This document shows, in pieces, positions 1 through 7,930 of a stretch of DNA of 15,743 bases (positions within the stretch are counted from its first letter, which is position 1; each line of letters opens with the position of its first letter). The position numbers and the translations under genes were made by a program. The notes below the pieces were generated by a model. It was not told the DNA's origin. It saw only the letters and a list, made by a program, of their open reading frames with translations, and searched no databases. The DNA is from Aquificota bacterium (GTDB lineage: Bacteria > Aquificota > Aquificia > Aquificales > Hydrogenothermaceae). The DNA lies in assembly GCA_013153765.1 (NCBI GenBank), contig JAADDT010000102.1, forward strand, positions 1 through 15,743, given 5' to 3'.

Positions 1-838
1 CCCCGTCAGCATCGGAACAGGGTGCGGTAATGTGGTGTGCGTCTCCTGTCATTCCGTATCCTACTACTTCAGCGTATATTTTTGCTCCTCTCTTGAGTGC
101 GTGTTCCAGCTCTTCCAGTATCAGTATGCCAGCTCCCTCTCCCATAACGAAGCCGTCCCTTTCCGCGTCAAAAGGTCTTGAAGCCTTTTCCGGCTCGTCG
201 TTTCTGGTAGAAAGTGCTTTCATATTGGCAAATCCGGCTATTCCCAGCGGTGTTATTGCACTTTCAGTACCGCCGGCTATCATAACGTCCGCATCTCCCC
301 GCTGTATTACTTTGAATGCATCTCCTATTGCGTGCGTCCCTGTGGCACAGGCGGTAACAACGCAGGAGTTTGGACCTTTAAATCCGAACTCTATGGATAT
401 GTAGCCGGAAGCCATGTTTGATATGCCGGAAGGTATGAAGAAGGGGGAAACTCTCCTTGCCCCCTTCTCAAGGAGGAGTGTCTGTTGCTCCTCAATATCC
501 CTCAGACCGCCGATACCGGTGCCGACAATAACTCCAGCCCTGTTCAGGTCTATCTCTTCAGGGTTCAGTCCTGCGTCAGCTACCGCCTCCTTGGCGGCAA
601 CCATCGCAAACTTAACAAAGTCGCTCATCCTTTTTGCGTCTTTCGGGTTCAGGTACTTTTTAGGGTCAAAATCCTTAACCTCACCTGCAATGACCACAGG
701 CAGGTTGTAGGAGTAAGGGTCAAACCTTTTTATCACACCAATTCCGCTCTTTCCCTGAACCAGACCTTCCCAAGTCTCACGGACGTTGTGTCCAAGTGGA
801 GTTATTGCCCCTAAACCGGTAACGACGACCCTTCTCAT
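1..838 (-). CDS. fabF: 3-oxoacyl-ACP synthase II (beta-ketoacyl-ACP synthase), 3' part cut off by window edge
   Basis: Condenses malonyl-ACP with acyl-ACP in each elongation cycle of type II fatty-acid synthesis in the cytoplasm. About 279 N-terminal residues are present of the roughly 410 usual for the family. The protein opens [16 protein letters not shown], the classic FabF N terminus. The nucleophile is Cys164 in the motif TACATGTH, at almost exactly the E. coli position (163). A GGTES motif and the region around DAHHITAP (about residue 265) follow. The catalytic histidines lie beyond the window. The ATG is 7 bases after the acpP stop, and its ribosome-binding site (AAAAGGAG) lies inside the end of acpP, so the two are probably translated together. 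Third gene of fabG-acpP-fabF. Identification is firm from motif and neighbours. Confidence 0.96.
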   Translation of the reverse strand, partial: MRRVVVTGLGAITPLGHNVRETWEGLVQGKSGIGVIKRFDPYSYNLPVVIAGEVKDFDPKKYLNPKDAKRMSDFVKFAMVAAKEAVADAGLNPEEIDLNRAGVIVGTGIGGLRDIEEQQTLLLEKGARRVSPFFIPSGISNMASGYISIEFGFKGPNSCVVTACATGTHAIGDAFKVIQRGDADVMIAGGTESAITPLGIAGFANMKALSTRNDEPEKASRPFDAERDGFVMGEGAGILILEELEHALKRGAKIYAEVVGYGMTGDAHHITAPCSDADG

Positions 839-845
839 TTTACGG

Positions 846-1076
846 TTATTCTCCTTTTTTCGCTTTTATGTACTCTATCACGTCCCCGACGGTCTGTATC
901 TTTTCCGCATCCTCATCGGGAATTTCCACGTCAAACTCCTCTTCAAAAGCCATAATCAGCTCAACAACGTCAAGGGAGTCAGCCCCAAGATCATCAACAA
1001 ACTTGGACTCAGGTTTTATCTGCTCAACGTCAATCCCGAGTTGGTCTGCGATGATTTCCTTAATTCTTTCTTCCAT
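846..1076 (-). CDS. acpP: Acyl carrier protein
   Basis: Carries growing acyl chains on a phosphopantetheine arm during fatty-acid synthesis. The protein is 76 residues, acidic and helical, the normal ACP size. The attachment serine is Ser34 in the motif [13 protein letters not shown] start at the ATG at 1076 (MEERIKEII). A longer reading from a TTG at 1094 is possible, but that TTG lies within TTGGAGGTTATAAAAAAGATG, where GGAGGT is evidently the ribosome-binding site for the ATG. It sits 35 bases downstream of fabG and 7 bases upstream of fabF, in the standard fabG-acpP-fabF order. Confidence 0.96.
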   Translation of the reverse strand: MEERIKEIIADQLGIDVEQIKPESKFVDDLGADSLDVVELIMAFEEEFDVEIPDEDAEKIQTVGDVIEYIKAKKGE

Positions 1077-1111
1077 CTTTTTTATAACCTCCAATAGTTA
1101 TTTTTGTCTGT

Positions 1112-1846
1112 TTAGTACATTCCGCCGTTCACGTGTATCGTTTCGCCGGTAATGTAGTCAGCCATATCAGAAGCAAGGAAAATAACCGCATTTGCCACGT
1201 CTTCAGGTTTTCCGAACCTGCCCAGCGGTATCTGTTCCAGATACTTTTCTTTTATTTCGGCAGGAAGTTTGTCCGTCATATCGGTTTCTATAAATCCGGG
1301 AGCCACTGCGTTAACCGTAATGTTCCTTGAAGCAAGCTCCTTTGCAAGGGATTTTGTAAATCCTATCAGTCCGGCTTTTGTGGTTGCGTAGTTAACCTGC
1401 CCCGGGTTTCCTATAAATCCGATTATGGAGGAGATGTTAATAATCCTTCCCCATCTTTTTTTCATCATACCTTTTACTACCAGCTGGGTTATTTTGAACG
1501 TGCCTGTAAGGTTTGCCTGCAGTACCTCGTTCCAGTCCTCTTCCTTCATTCTGATAAAAAGTGCGTCCCTCGTTATTCCGGCGTTGTTTACCAGAATGTC
1601 TATCTGTCCGGCTACCTTTTCTATCTCCTTCCACTGGGAAGGTATGTCTTCGGCAAAATCAAGCTTGAAGCCGTAAGCCTCAACGCCGTACTCGTTTTTA
1701 AGGTTCTGTGCCACAAGCTCTGCGGTGGCTTTGTTCCTTCCAGTTATTACGACGTTTGCCCCTTTTTCGGCAAACTTTGAGGCTATAGCCTTCCCTATCC
1801 CTCTGGTTGAACCTGTGGTAAGGACGGTTTTCCCTTTAAAATCCAA
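1112..1846 (-). CDS. fabG: 3-oxoacyl-[acyl-carrier-protein] reductase
   Basis: NADPH-dependent reduction of 3-oxoacyl-ACP to 3-hydroxyacyl-ACP, the first reduction in each elongation cycle; a short-chain dehydrogenase. With the start chosen here it is 244 residues, the same as E. coli FabG. Visible motifs are the cofactor loop TGSTRGIG (11-18), NNAG (87-90), and the catalytic tetrad Asn112, Ser140, Tyr153 and Lys157 (YATTK). The C terminus GETIHVNGGMY is typical. I choose the TTG at 1846 (reads M-DFKGKTVLTTG), preceded by GGGGAG. The reading extends in frame to a TTG at 1879, giving 255 residues, but that codon lies between the -10 box and the expected transcript start, so it is unlikely to be used. 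First gene of the fab operon. Confidence 0.93.
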   Translation of the reverse strand: MDFKGKTVLTTGSTRGIGKAIASKFAEKGANVVITGRNKATAELVAQNLKNEYGVEAYGFKLDFAEDIPSQWKEIEKVAGQIDILVNNAGITRDALFIRMKEEDWNEVLQANLTGTFKITQLVVKGMMKKRWGRIINISSIIGFIGNPGQVNYATTKAGLIGFTKSLAKELASRNITVNAVAPGFIETDMTDKLPAEIKEKYLEQIPLGRFGKPEDVANAVIFLASDMADYITGETIHVNGGMY

Positions 1847-1880
1847 TCTGCTCCCCTGCCGTTTTTTTAAAAACTCCAAT

Positions 1881-1889
1881 ATTATACCA
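1881..1889 (-). promoter_or_regulatory. Extended -10 promoter of the fabG-acpP-fabF operon
   Basis: The minus strand reads TGGTATAAT, a perfect TATAAT with the TGn extension. I see no good -35 box 16-18 bases upstream, which fits an extended -10 promoter. Transcription would begin near 1874, giving a leader of about 28 bases that contains GGGGAG before the fabG TTG. It lies in the 73-base gap after the dehydrogenase gene. Confidence 0.5.
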
Positions 1890-1919
1890 CAATTTTACCT
1901 TCCCTGCGGTGGCTGGCTT

Positions 1920-2942
1920 TTACTGGCTTTCCGGCACAGGTGTTAACGGCTCTCCCGTTTTTATGAAATGCTCTATGTTGTCCACGGTCATGTCCAGTAT
2001 CCTTTCCGAGGCGTCTTTGGTGTAGTAGGCAAGGTGTGGGGAGACTATCACGTTTTCCTGACTGAGCAGGTATTTTGCCTCCATCGTTTTTTTCAGCTTC
2101 CAAGTGGTAAGTGCGGTTTTTTTCATCAGCTCCTCTTCGGTGGTTATCTCCGTCTCTATCGTGTCAAGACCTACGCCACCTGCAAGCCTGCCTTCCTTCA
2201 GTGCTTCTATTATCGCCTCAAGCTCCACAACCTCTCCCCGTGATGTGTTTATCAGCATTGCGTCCAGTTTCATAAGCTTTATGTTAAACCTGTTTATGAG
2301 GAAGTGGGTTGCCCTGTTGTACGGCAGGTGTACGGTAACTATGTCAGAGCGGGAAAGGAGTTCCTCCAGACCGACGTACTCAACGCCGTACTTTTCTATA
2401 AGCTCCTGATTTTTTGTCCTGTCGTAAGCCAGTATCTTCATACCAAAACCGTGTGAAATCCTTGCCACGTGTGAACCTATCCTTCCAGTTCCTACTATCC
2501 CTATGGTCTTTCCCATTATGTCTATGCCCATAAGCCCTTCCCTCGTTAAAATTCCCTGTGCAAGGTTTTCTATAAGCGGCTTCAGTTTCCTTGCAAGTGC
2601 CAGTATCAGTGCGAAGGTGTATTCGGCAACCGTGTTGTTTCCGTATCCGGGAATGTAAGCCACCTTTATTCCCTTTTTTCTTGCGTACTCAACGTCTATG
2701 TGGTCGTATCCGGAGGAACGGGTGATTATCAGCTTCAGGTTCGGCATCTGGTCTATCACCTCTTTCGTAAGCCTTGAGTATATGAAAACGCTAACTATCT
2801 CCGCGTCCCTTGCCTTGCTGACACTTTCCTCGTTAAGTGCTTCCTTAAAAAAGAAAAACTCACCGGGAATGTTTTTTTCCCTTATCCTCCTTTCTATGTG
2901 GAGTTTTTCCCAGTCCTCAACGCCGAAAAAGTAAACCTTCAT
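1920..2942 (-). CDS. ldhA: D-isomer-specific 2-hydroxyacid dehydrogenase, D-lactate dehydrogenase-like
   Basis: NAD-dependent reduction of a 2-oxoacid to a D-2-hydroxyacid; the closest resemblance is to the D-lactate dehydrogenase branch. The protein is 340 residues. The nucleotide-binding motif GTGRIG is at 151-156, followed by Asp174 (AYDR) at the end of the next strand, which favours NAD over NADP. The catalytic triad is visible: Arg235 (NTSRGEVV), Glu263 (DTIE) and His303 (SPHLAYYT). There is no ACT domain, which argues against phosphoglycerate dehydrogenase. I start at the ATG at 2942 because GAGGAG lies 6 bases upstream. An upstream in-frame TTG at 2972 has no such site. It is monocistronic, divergent from leuD. 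Exact substrate cannot be told from sequence. Confidence 0.85.
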   Translation of the reverse strand: MKVYFFGVEDWEKLHIERRIREKNIPGEFFFFKEALNEESVSKARDAEIVSVFIYSRLTKEVIDQMPNLKLIITRSSGYDHIDVEYARKKGIKVAYIPGYGNNTVAEYTFALILALARKLKPLIENLAQGILTREGLMGIDIMGKTIGIVGTGRIGSHVARISHGFGMKILAYDRTKNQELIEKYGVEYVGLEELLSRSDIVTVHLPYNRATHFLINRFNIKLMKLDAMLINTSRGEVVELEAIIEALKEGRLAGGVGLDTIETEITTEEELMKKTALTTWKLKKTMEAKYLLSQENVIVSPHLAYYTKDASERILDMTVDNIEHFIKTGEPLTPVPESQ

Positions 2943-2997
2943 AACCGTCTCCTCAAGCCGTTTAATTACCAATATATTACATTGAAAAGCCCTTTTA

Positions 2998-3006
2998 TGG
3001 TATCAT
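2998..3006 (+). promoter_or_regulatory. Probable extended -10 promoter of the leuD operon
   Basis: TGGTATCAT is a TGn-extended -10 box with one mismatch to TATAAT, placed about 40 bases before the leuD start. It resembles the fabG promoter (TGGTATAAT). No convincing -35 box is at the usual distance; a TTGAAA at 2982-2987 is only 13 bases away. Confidence 0.4.
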
Positions 3007-3045
3007 TTGGGATAAACTGGACTACAATTCAGGAGGTTTTTTCCG

Positions 3046-3543
3046 TTGAAAATAGAAGGTAAAGCTTGGAAGTTTGGGGACGACATAAACACGGACGAAA
3101 TAATACCTGCAAGGTATCTTATAACAACTGACCCTAAGGAACTTGCCCAGCACGTTATGGAAGATGCTGACCCTGAGTTTCCCAATAAGGTAAAAGCAGG
3201 GGACATTATTATTGCCGGAAAGAATTTCGGCTGTGGCTCGTCAAGGGAACACGCTCCTCTGGCGTTAAAAGGTGCTGAAATCGGTGCAGTCATAGCGGAA
3301 AGCTTTGCAAGGATTTTTTACAGGAACGCAATAAATCTGGGACTGCCGATAATAGAAGCTCCTGAAGTGGTAAAAGATGCGGACGAAGGGGACGTTATAG
3401 AGATAGACATGGAAAAGGGAAGGATAGTAAACAAAACGAAAGGGAAGGAATACACATTCAAGCCACTGCCGGAAAGCCTGAGGAAGGTTTTTGAAGCCGG
3501 CGGTTTAATGGAGTACGCAAAAGACAGGCTGGCAGGTAAATAG
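3046..3543 (+). CDS. leuD: 3-isopropylmalate dehydratase small subunit (archaeal/LeuD2-type)
   Basis: Swivelling small subunit of isopropylmalate isomerase, which interconverts 2- and 3-isopropylmalate in leucine synthesis; it needs a LeuC large subunit, not in this window. At 165 residues it is the short archaeal/thermophile form rather than the roughly 200-residue E. coli form. Motifs: [15 protein letters not shown] (11-25), [12 protein letters not shown] (60-71) and the [10 protein letters not shown] stretch (92-101). The recognition loop reads YLIT (24-27). As I recall, homoaconitase small subunits carry an Arg at the third position, so Ile here fits isopropylmalate. The start is a TTG with AGGAGG 9 bases upstream. 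It begins a plus-strand operon and is followed after 1 base by the stress protein gene. A homoaconitase small subunit is the main alternative. Confidence 0.9.
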   Translation: MKIEGKAWKFGDDINTDEIIPARYLITTDPKELAQHVMEDADPEFPNKVKAGDIIIAGKNFGCGSSREHAPLALKGAEIGAVIAESFARIFYRNAINLGLPIIEAPEVVKDADEGDVIEIDMEKGRIVNKTKGKEYTFKPLPESLRKVFEAGGLMEYAKDRLAGK

Positions 3544-3544
3544 T

Positions 3545-4432
3545 ATGCAGTTTAAGAAGATTTTGGTGGGGGTTGATTTTTCGGACAGCACACAGCAGGT
3601 AATCCGGTCTGCCGTTTACATAGCTAAGATTTTCAACAGTGAGATAAAACTGGTACACGTGGTTGAAAGCACCATCTTTCCTGTGGCTATAGAGGAGATA
3701 GAACCTCTGGTGGCTCCTGAGGAGTTCAAGGAGATAATACAGACCATAGAAAAGCTGGTTGTGTCTGCCGCCCAAAAGCTGGAGGAGATTGCTGAAAGGA
3801 TAAACAGGGAAGAGGGTCTGAAGGCTACCTTTCTGGTGAAAACCGGAGACATAGCGGAGGAGATACTTGAGCTGTCCGAACAGGGAAACTTTGACCTTAT
3901 AGTTATAGGTGCCCATAAGCAGACGCATATAGACAGTCTTTTACTGGGAAACGAGGCGGAGAAAATCGTCCACAAAGCCCGTACCTCGGTCCTCGTTGTG
4001 AAGGGGGACGGCATCAGTGAGATAAAAAGGATACTGTGCGGGTACGACTTCCTGCCGAACTCCATAGAAGCCCTTGAGACGGCAAAGGAGATAGCCAAGA
4101 AGGTGGGAGCTGAGATAGACATTATCCACGCAGATACGGAGGAGGGTTTTGCCCATTTTTCACACATTTATGAAGCCGTGCTTGAAAAGAAAATTTCCCT
4201 ACTTGAGGAACTGAAAAAAACGCTTGAAAAGGAAGGTATAAAGGCAGAGTTTAAGATAATCAAAAAAGAGCCGGCGGAAGCCATACTGGAGGCGGTTGAA
4301 CAGTTTAAGCCTGACCTTGTGGTGGTGGGTAAAAGGCAGAGGAAGGACATTAAAAGGTTTTTCCTCGGAACTATTGCAATGAAAGTGGTGAAAAAATCGC
4401 CGGTGCCGGTGCTTATCGTAAGGAAAAGGTAA
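3545..4432 (+). CDS. Universal stress protein with two tandem Usp domains
   Basis: Cytoplasmic stress-related protein of 295 residues made of two UspA folds, about 1-153 and 158-295. Each begins with the typical strand and Asp (VGVDFSDST, Asp11; CGYDFLPNS, Asp168) and ends with a hydrophobic strand (TSVLVVK; VPVLIVRK). The family's ATP-binding pattern G-x2-G-x9-G(S/T) is altered in both. The first reads GAHK...LLLGN (122-136) and the second GKRQ...FFLGT (262-276). Spacing is kept, but the second Gly is Lys or Gln, so classical ATP binding is doubtful. The ATG is 1 base after the leuD stop and 4 bases separate its stop from the TPR gene, so it belongs to the operon. Its partner or signal is unknown. 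Confidence 0.9.
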   Translation: MQFKKILVGVDFSDSTQQVIRSAVYIAKIFNSEIKLVHVVESTIFPVAIEEIEPLVAPEEFKEIIQTIEKLVVSAAQKLEEIAERINREEGLKATFLVKTGDIAEEILELSEQGNFDLIVIGAHKQTHIDSLLLGNEAEKIVHKARTSVLVVKGDGISEIKRILCGYDFLPNSIEALETAKEIAKKVGAEIDIIHADTEEGFAHFSHIYEAVLEKKISLLEELKKTLEKEGIKAEFKIIKKEPAEAILEAVEQFKPDLVVVGKRQRKDIKRFFLGTIAMKVVKKSPVPVLIVRKR

Positions 4433-4436
4433 AAAA

Positions 4437-6146
4437 ATGGGAAAAAAACTGCTGTTTGTATTCCTTTTAGGGGTGATCTACGCCTGCGTCCCTGTAAGCG
4501 GGAAGGAAAAGGTAAAGGCTGAGGCGGAAGACAACCTTTATTTTTACTATACCGCCTGTAAGTATGCCGAAAGCTCGGGGGATTTCCGTACAGCCCTTGC
4601 CTTCTGTGAAAAGGCTATAAAGCTTGCTCCTGACGAGGAGATGCTGTACCAGAACGGAATAAGAATAGCCATACACTTGGGGGACAGGGAAAAGGCGGTA
4701 AGGCTGATAGATATGTACTACAGCCGTTTTTTTGAAAAGAAAAAGGACGACCCGCACATTTACGCCTATTTTGCCTCCCTTTACTCAAGGGTAAACGAGT
4801 ACGAAAAAGCTGAAAAAATACTGCTTGAAGGCGTGAAAAGGTTTCCGGACGACGAAAAGCTCCTTTCCTATCTGGTTGACGTTTACTTTAAGGAAAACAG
4901 GGTTGAAGAGGCGGAAAAAACGCTTAAGGAGTTGCTCAAGCTAAAAGGGGACGACCCAAAAATATACTACGTGCTGGCAAGGATTTACCTGTTTAAGGGA
5001 GAGAAGGAAAAGGCTGTAGAATACCTGAAAAAGGCTGTTGAGATAGACCCGCTTTATACTTCCGCATTTACGCTACTTGGAACCATATACGCACAGGACG
5101 GACAGTGGGACAAGGCTGAGCAGGTTTATAAAAAAGTGTTGGAAAAGGACCCGGATAACCTTGAGGCGTTAAACAGGCTTTTCCAGATATACGTCCAGAC
5201 AGACCAGAACGAAAAGGCTGAGAAAATAATAAACAGGATAGTCCAGCTTGATCCTGAAAACAAGGACGCCCTTTTTAAAAAGTTCCTGCTCTACCTGAAG
5301 GAAGACAAGGCTGAGGAGGTTGTTGAGGAACTTGAAAAGCTGTACAGGGAAAATCCTGACAACCTTGCGGTGGCTGTAATACTGGGAATGGCTTACGAAA
5401 GCCTCGGCAGGTACAAGGAAGCGGAGGAGTTATACCTGAAGGTGCTTGAGGAAAGACCGGACGACCTTGACGTTCTGGAAAGGCTTGCTGAGGTTTACGT
5501 CAGGCAAGGCAAGTACGACCTTGCGGTGGAAACGGTAAACAGAATGCTCCAGATAAATCCTGAAGACTACAGGCTTTACATACTCCTTGCCGAGTTGGAA
5601 GACGAGAAGGGAAACACGGAAAAAGCCCTCCAGATAATAAACAAGGCGATAGAAAAAGCTCCTGAAGATGCGGTGCTTTACTTTTATCAGGGAATTTACT
5701 ACGACAAGCTGAACGAGTGGGAAAAGGCGGAAAAATCCCTGTTGAAAGCTCTACAGCTCAGACCGGACTTTCCGGACGTTTTAAACTATCTGGGTTATTC
5801 TTACATAAACAGGGAGATTGCAGTTGACAGGGGAATAGAGCTGGTAAAAAAAGCCCTCCAGTTTGATCCGGACAATCCGGCTTATCTGGACAGTTTAGGC
5901 TGGGGGTACTTTAAGAAAGGTGATTACGAAAAGGCTTACCAATACGTGAAGAAGGCTTTAGACCAGATGCCTGATGATCCTATACTAAACGAACATATGG
6001 GGGAGATTTTGGAGGCTATGGGAAAGAAGGAGGAGGCTGTCAGGTATTACAAAAAAGCCCTTGAGATAATAAACAAAACCGGCAAGGAAGGTGAGCCGGG
6101 TCTGAAAGAAAAAATAATAAAAAAGCTTAAGCAGTTGGAGAGATGA
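4437..6146 (+). CDS. TPR-repeat lipoprotein, LbcA-like
   Basis: Long helical-repeat protein of 569 residues. The N terminus (MGKKLLFVFLLGVIYAC) is a lipoprotein-type signal peptide with a lipobox-like IYAC and Cys17. Tyr at -2 is unusual, so lipidation is probable rather than certain. From about residue 34 to 545 it is nearly all 34-residue TPR units, roughly 14 or 15. Late repeats carry LNYLGYSYINR (449-459) and AYLDSLGWGYFKKGDYEKA (482-500), characteristic of proteobacterial TPR lipoproteins encoded beside lolB. In Pseudomonas aeruginosa that partner is LbcA, the outer-membrane adaptor of the protease CtpA, similar in size. It overlaps the LolB-like gene by 4 bases (ATGA). Function by analogy: a periplasmic scaffold. 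A generic TPR assembly factor is the alternative. Confidence 0.75.
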   Translation: MGKKLLFVFLLGVIYACVPVSGKEKVKAEAEDNLYFYYTACKYAESSGDFRTALAFCEKAIKLAPDEEMLYQNGIRIAIHLGDREKAVRLIDMYYSRFFEKKKDDPHIYAYFASLYSRVNEYEKAEKILLEGVKRFPDDEKLLSYLVDVYFKENRVEEAEKTLKELLKLKGDDPKIYYVLARIYLFKGEKEKAVEYLKKAVEIDPLYTSAFTLLGTIYAQDGQWDKAEQVYKKVLEKDPDNLEALNRLFQIYVQTDQNEKAEKIINRIVQLDPENKDALFKKFLLYLKEDKAEEVVEELEKLYRENPDNLAVAVILGMAYESLGRYKEAEELYLKVLEERPDDLDVLERLAEVYVRQGKYDLAVETVNRMLQINPEDYRLYILLAELEDEKGNTEKALQIINKAIEKAPEDAVLYFYQGIYYDKLNEWEKAEKSLLKALQLRPDFPDVLNYLGYSYINREIAVDRGIELVKKALQFDPDNPAYLDSLGWGYFKKGDYEKAYQYVKKALDQMPDDPILNEHMGEILEAMGKKEEAVRYYKKALEIINKTGKEGEPGLKEKIIKKLKQLER

Positions 6147-6748
6147 GGGGAGTATCTTTATTAGCCCTGCTTGTTGCCTTTTTTGTCTCCTGTGCTCCTC
6201 TGGTAAAGAAGGAAAACTGCAGGCTTGAATTTGAGAAGGTGAAAGCCCTTTCACAGGAAGCGGGAGAGTATAAAGTAAGAGGCAACCTTTTCGTTAAAGG
6301 TGCCTATCTGGTGTTTTACGGAAAGCTCGGTAAAAGGACGGACATTACGGTAAAAACTCCACTTGGAGGTAGCGTCCTGTCCGTCAGCTACGAAGGTGAT
6401 ACGGTATGTTTAAAGCTGGCAGGTAAGAAGCAGGTGTGCGGTAGCCAGCTTGATATGTACTGGGATTACCTTAACGTGAAAATGCCCTTCCACCTGAAAC
6501 ATCTCCTTACAGGCAGGTTTCCCATTTCTGAAAACGCCAATTACAGCTGTGATGGGAGAAAGCTGAAGGTAAGGGACGGCGAACTGGAGCTGATATACGA
6601 CAACGGTCTGCTTGAGAAGGCTGTGTTTGACGGGTTTTCCGCAGAGTACAGCTACGAGGAAGGTAAAATCAGGAAGATAACGGTTAAAAAGGACGGCGTG
6701 GAAGTGTTCAAGATATACATAAGGGAGCTGGAAAGGGTATGGGACTGA
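6143..6748 (+). CDS. LolB-like outer-membrane lipoprotein (distant)
   Basis: A 201-residue predicted lipoprotein with lipobox FVSC and Cys17 after a short hydrophobic signal. The mature part is rich in beta strands. It follows the LolB layout: YKVRGNLFVKG (43-53), a TPLGGSVLSV strand pair (72-81) aligned with the E. coli NPLGSTELEL stretch, a short helical region, then VKMPFHLKHLLTGRFP (112-127), like the LolB segment ending in WILGLP, and C-terminal strands. LolB receives lipoproteins from LolA and inserts them into the outer membrane. The match is by eye and remote. Gene order supports it, since lolB follows a TPR lipoprotein gene in many Proteobacteria. Its start overlaps the TPR gene by 4 bases and its end overlaps trpF by 10. 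A DUF4292-type LolB-fold protein is the nearest alternative. Confidence 0.6.
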   Translation: MRGVSLLALLVAFFVSCAPLVKKENCRLEFEKVKALSQEAGEYKVRGNLFVKGAYLVFYGKLGKRTDITVKTPLGGSVLSVSYEGDTVCLKLAGKKQVCGSQLDMYWDYLNVKMPFHLKHLLTGRFPISENANYSCDGRKLKVRDGELELIYDNGLLEKAVFDGFSAEYSYEEGKIRKITVKKDGVEVFKIYIRELERVWD

Positions 6749-7380
6749 TAAAGGTGTGCGGTCTTACAACTCCCATGCAGGCTGAAAAGGTTGCTTCCTT
6801 AGGTGCGACGCATATCGGTATGGTGCATTTTCCCAAAAGTCCAAGACACCTTACACTTGGGGAGATAGGGAAGATAGCCGGAAGGCTGAAAGGTAAGGCT
6901 GTTCCGGTGGCGGTCGTTGTAAATCCCGAATACACACTGGTGGAGGAACTGCTCAATCTGGTTGAGGTGGTTCAGCTCCACGGGGACGAAACGGTGGAGT
7001 TTGCTGAAAGCTTTCCCAGAGACAGGATAATAAAAGCCTTCAGGGTAAAGGACGAAAGGGATATAAAGAGGATAGAGCCTTTTGCGGAAAGGGGGTACAC
7101 CGTTTTGATAGACGCCTTCGTGGAAGGGGTTTACGGTGGCAGTGGCAGAAGGATAGACACTGCCCTTGCCCAGAAGATAGTTAAAACCTTTCCGAAGGTA
7201 ATCCTTTCCGGCGGTCTGAACCACCAAAACGTGGGGGAATTGCTGGAAGAGGTAAAGCCTTACGGCGTTGATGCCTCCTCAGGTCTGGAGGTAAAGCCCG
7301 GGGTGAAAGACCTGAAAAAAACGGAAATTTTTATAAAAAAGGCAAGGGAGTTTTATGAGTCAGATAATAAAACAGCTTAA
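6739..7380 (+). CDS. trpF: Phosphoribosylanthranilate isomerase
   Basis: Converts N-(5-phosphoribosyl)anthranilate to the carboxyphenylamino deoxyribulose phosphate in tryptophan synthesis; a single TIM barrel of 213 residues, normal size. The general base Cys7 lies in IKVCGLT and the general acid Asp125 in VLIDAFV. The phosphate-binding turns are GGSGRRID (133-140), ILSGGLN (155-161) and DASSGLEVKPGVKD (178-191). The ATG falls inside the last 10 bases of the LolB-like gene, with GGAAAGGG just upstream. Other trp genes are absent from the window, so trpF is isolated from its pathway here. Confidence 0.96.
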   Translation: MGLIKVCGLTTPMQAEKVASLGATHIGMVHFPKSPRHLTLGEIGKIAGRLKGKAVPVAVVVNPEYTLVEELLNLVEVVQLHGDETVEFAESFPRDRIIKAFRVKDERDIKRIEPFAERGYTVLIDAFVEGVYGGSGRRIDTALAQKIVKTFPKVILSGGLNHQNVGELLEEVKPYGVDASSGLEVKPGVKDLKKTEIFIKKAREFYESDNKTA

Positions 7381-7930
7381 ACCTGTCTTTGAAGAGGCGG
7401 TATCTCCCGTTGTAAACCTGCTTTACAGGTTAGGTATAACGCCTAACCAGATTACTGTGGCAGGGGTTGTTTTCGTCGGGATAGGCTCCTATTTCCTGCT
7501 TAACGGTGATTTTGTGTTAGGTGCGTTATTTTTAATAGGGGGAAACCTGTGTGATGCGATAGACGGTGCATTGGCAAGGAGGTTCAACAGAAGCTCCGTT
7601 TTCGGTGCTTTCCTTGACTCCCTTGTGGACAGGATTTCCGATTTCCTGCCTGTCGTTGCTGTAGGCTTTTACCTCCGGGAGGATTCGGTTGCCCTTGCCC
7701 TTTCCTTTTACACGGTTGTGTCCTCGTTTCTGGTAAGCTACGCAAGAGCAAGAGCTGAAGGTCTTGGTATTGACTGTAAGGTGGGTATTATGGAAAGAGC
7801 AGAAAGGTCTGTAATACTCATACTGACCTTACTGCTTGATGCTGTTCACATCGGTTTTTCAATCATATCGGCAGGTGCAACCATAACGGTTGCCCAGAGG
7901 GTTTACTGCGTTTACAAAAAAGCCCGCTGA
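7355..7930 (+). CDS. CDP-alcohol phosphatidyltransferase, phosphatidylinositol-phosphate-synthase type
   Basis: Integral membrane enzyme of 191 residues that joins a CDP-activated diacylglycerol to a polar alcohol to form a phospholipid. The family motif D-x2-D-G-x2-A-R-x8-G-x3-D-x3-D is complete: Asp67, Asp70, Gly71, Ala74, Arg75, Gly84, Asp88 and Asp92. Hydrophobic stretches suggest about six membrane segments. The later sequence SYARARAEGLG (128-138) with GIMERAER (144-151) is typical of archaetidyl- or phosphatidylinositol-phosphate synthases. The RE...GLR motif of PgsA is absent, so I favour inositol 1-phosphate as acceptor, not glycerol phosphate. The ATG lies 26 bases inside the end of trpF, with GGGAG upstream. 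It is the last gene of the plus operon. Confidence 0.8.
   Translation: MSQIIKQLKPVFEEAVSPVVNLLYRLGITPNQITVAGVVFVGIGSYFLLNGDFVLGALFLIGGNLCDAIDGALARRFNRSSVFGAFLDSLVDRISDFLPVVAVGFYLREDSVALALSFYTVVSSFLVSYARARAEGLGIDCKVGIMERAERSVILILTLLLDAVHIGFSIISAGATITVAQRVYCVYKKAR

Noticed and set aside
30-814. Three plus-strand open frames at the window start
   Set aside because: They are the complement of fabF, whose minus-strand translation carries the full KS active-site motif.
1846-1879. Extended N terminus of FabG from a TTG at 1879
   Set aside because: The start would lie upstream of the probable transcript start, and the 244-residue version matches family length and N-terminal sequence.
2971-2981. AT-rich TGTAATATATT on the minus strand as promoter of the D-2-hydroxyacid dehydrogenase
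   Set aside because: The -10 match is loose and no -35 is evident, so I do not list it, although some promoter should be in this gap.
3616-4167. Open frame of 183 codons on the minus strand
   Set aside because: Antisense to the universal stress protein gene, low-complexity Ser/Phe/Ile composition, no motif or ribosome-binding site of note.
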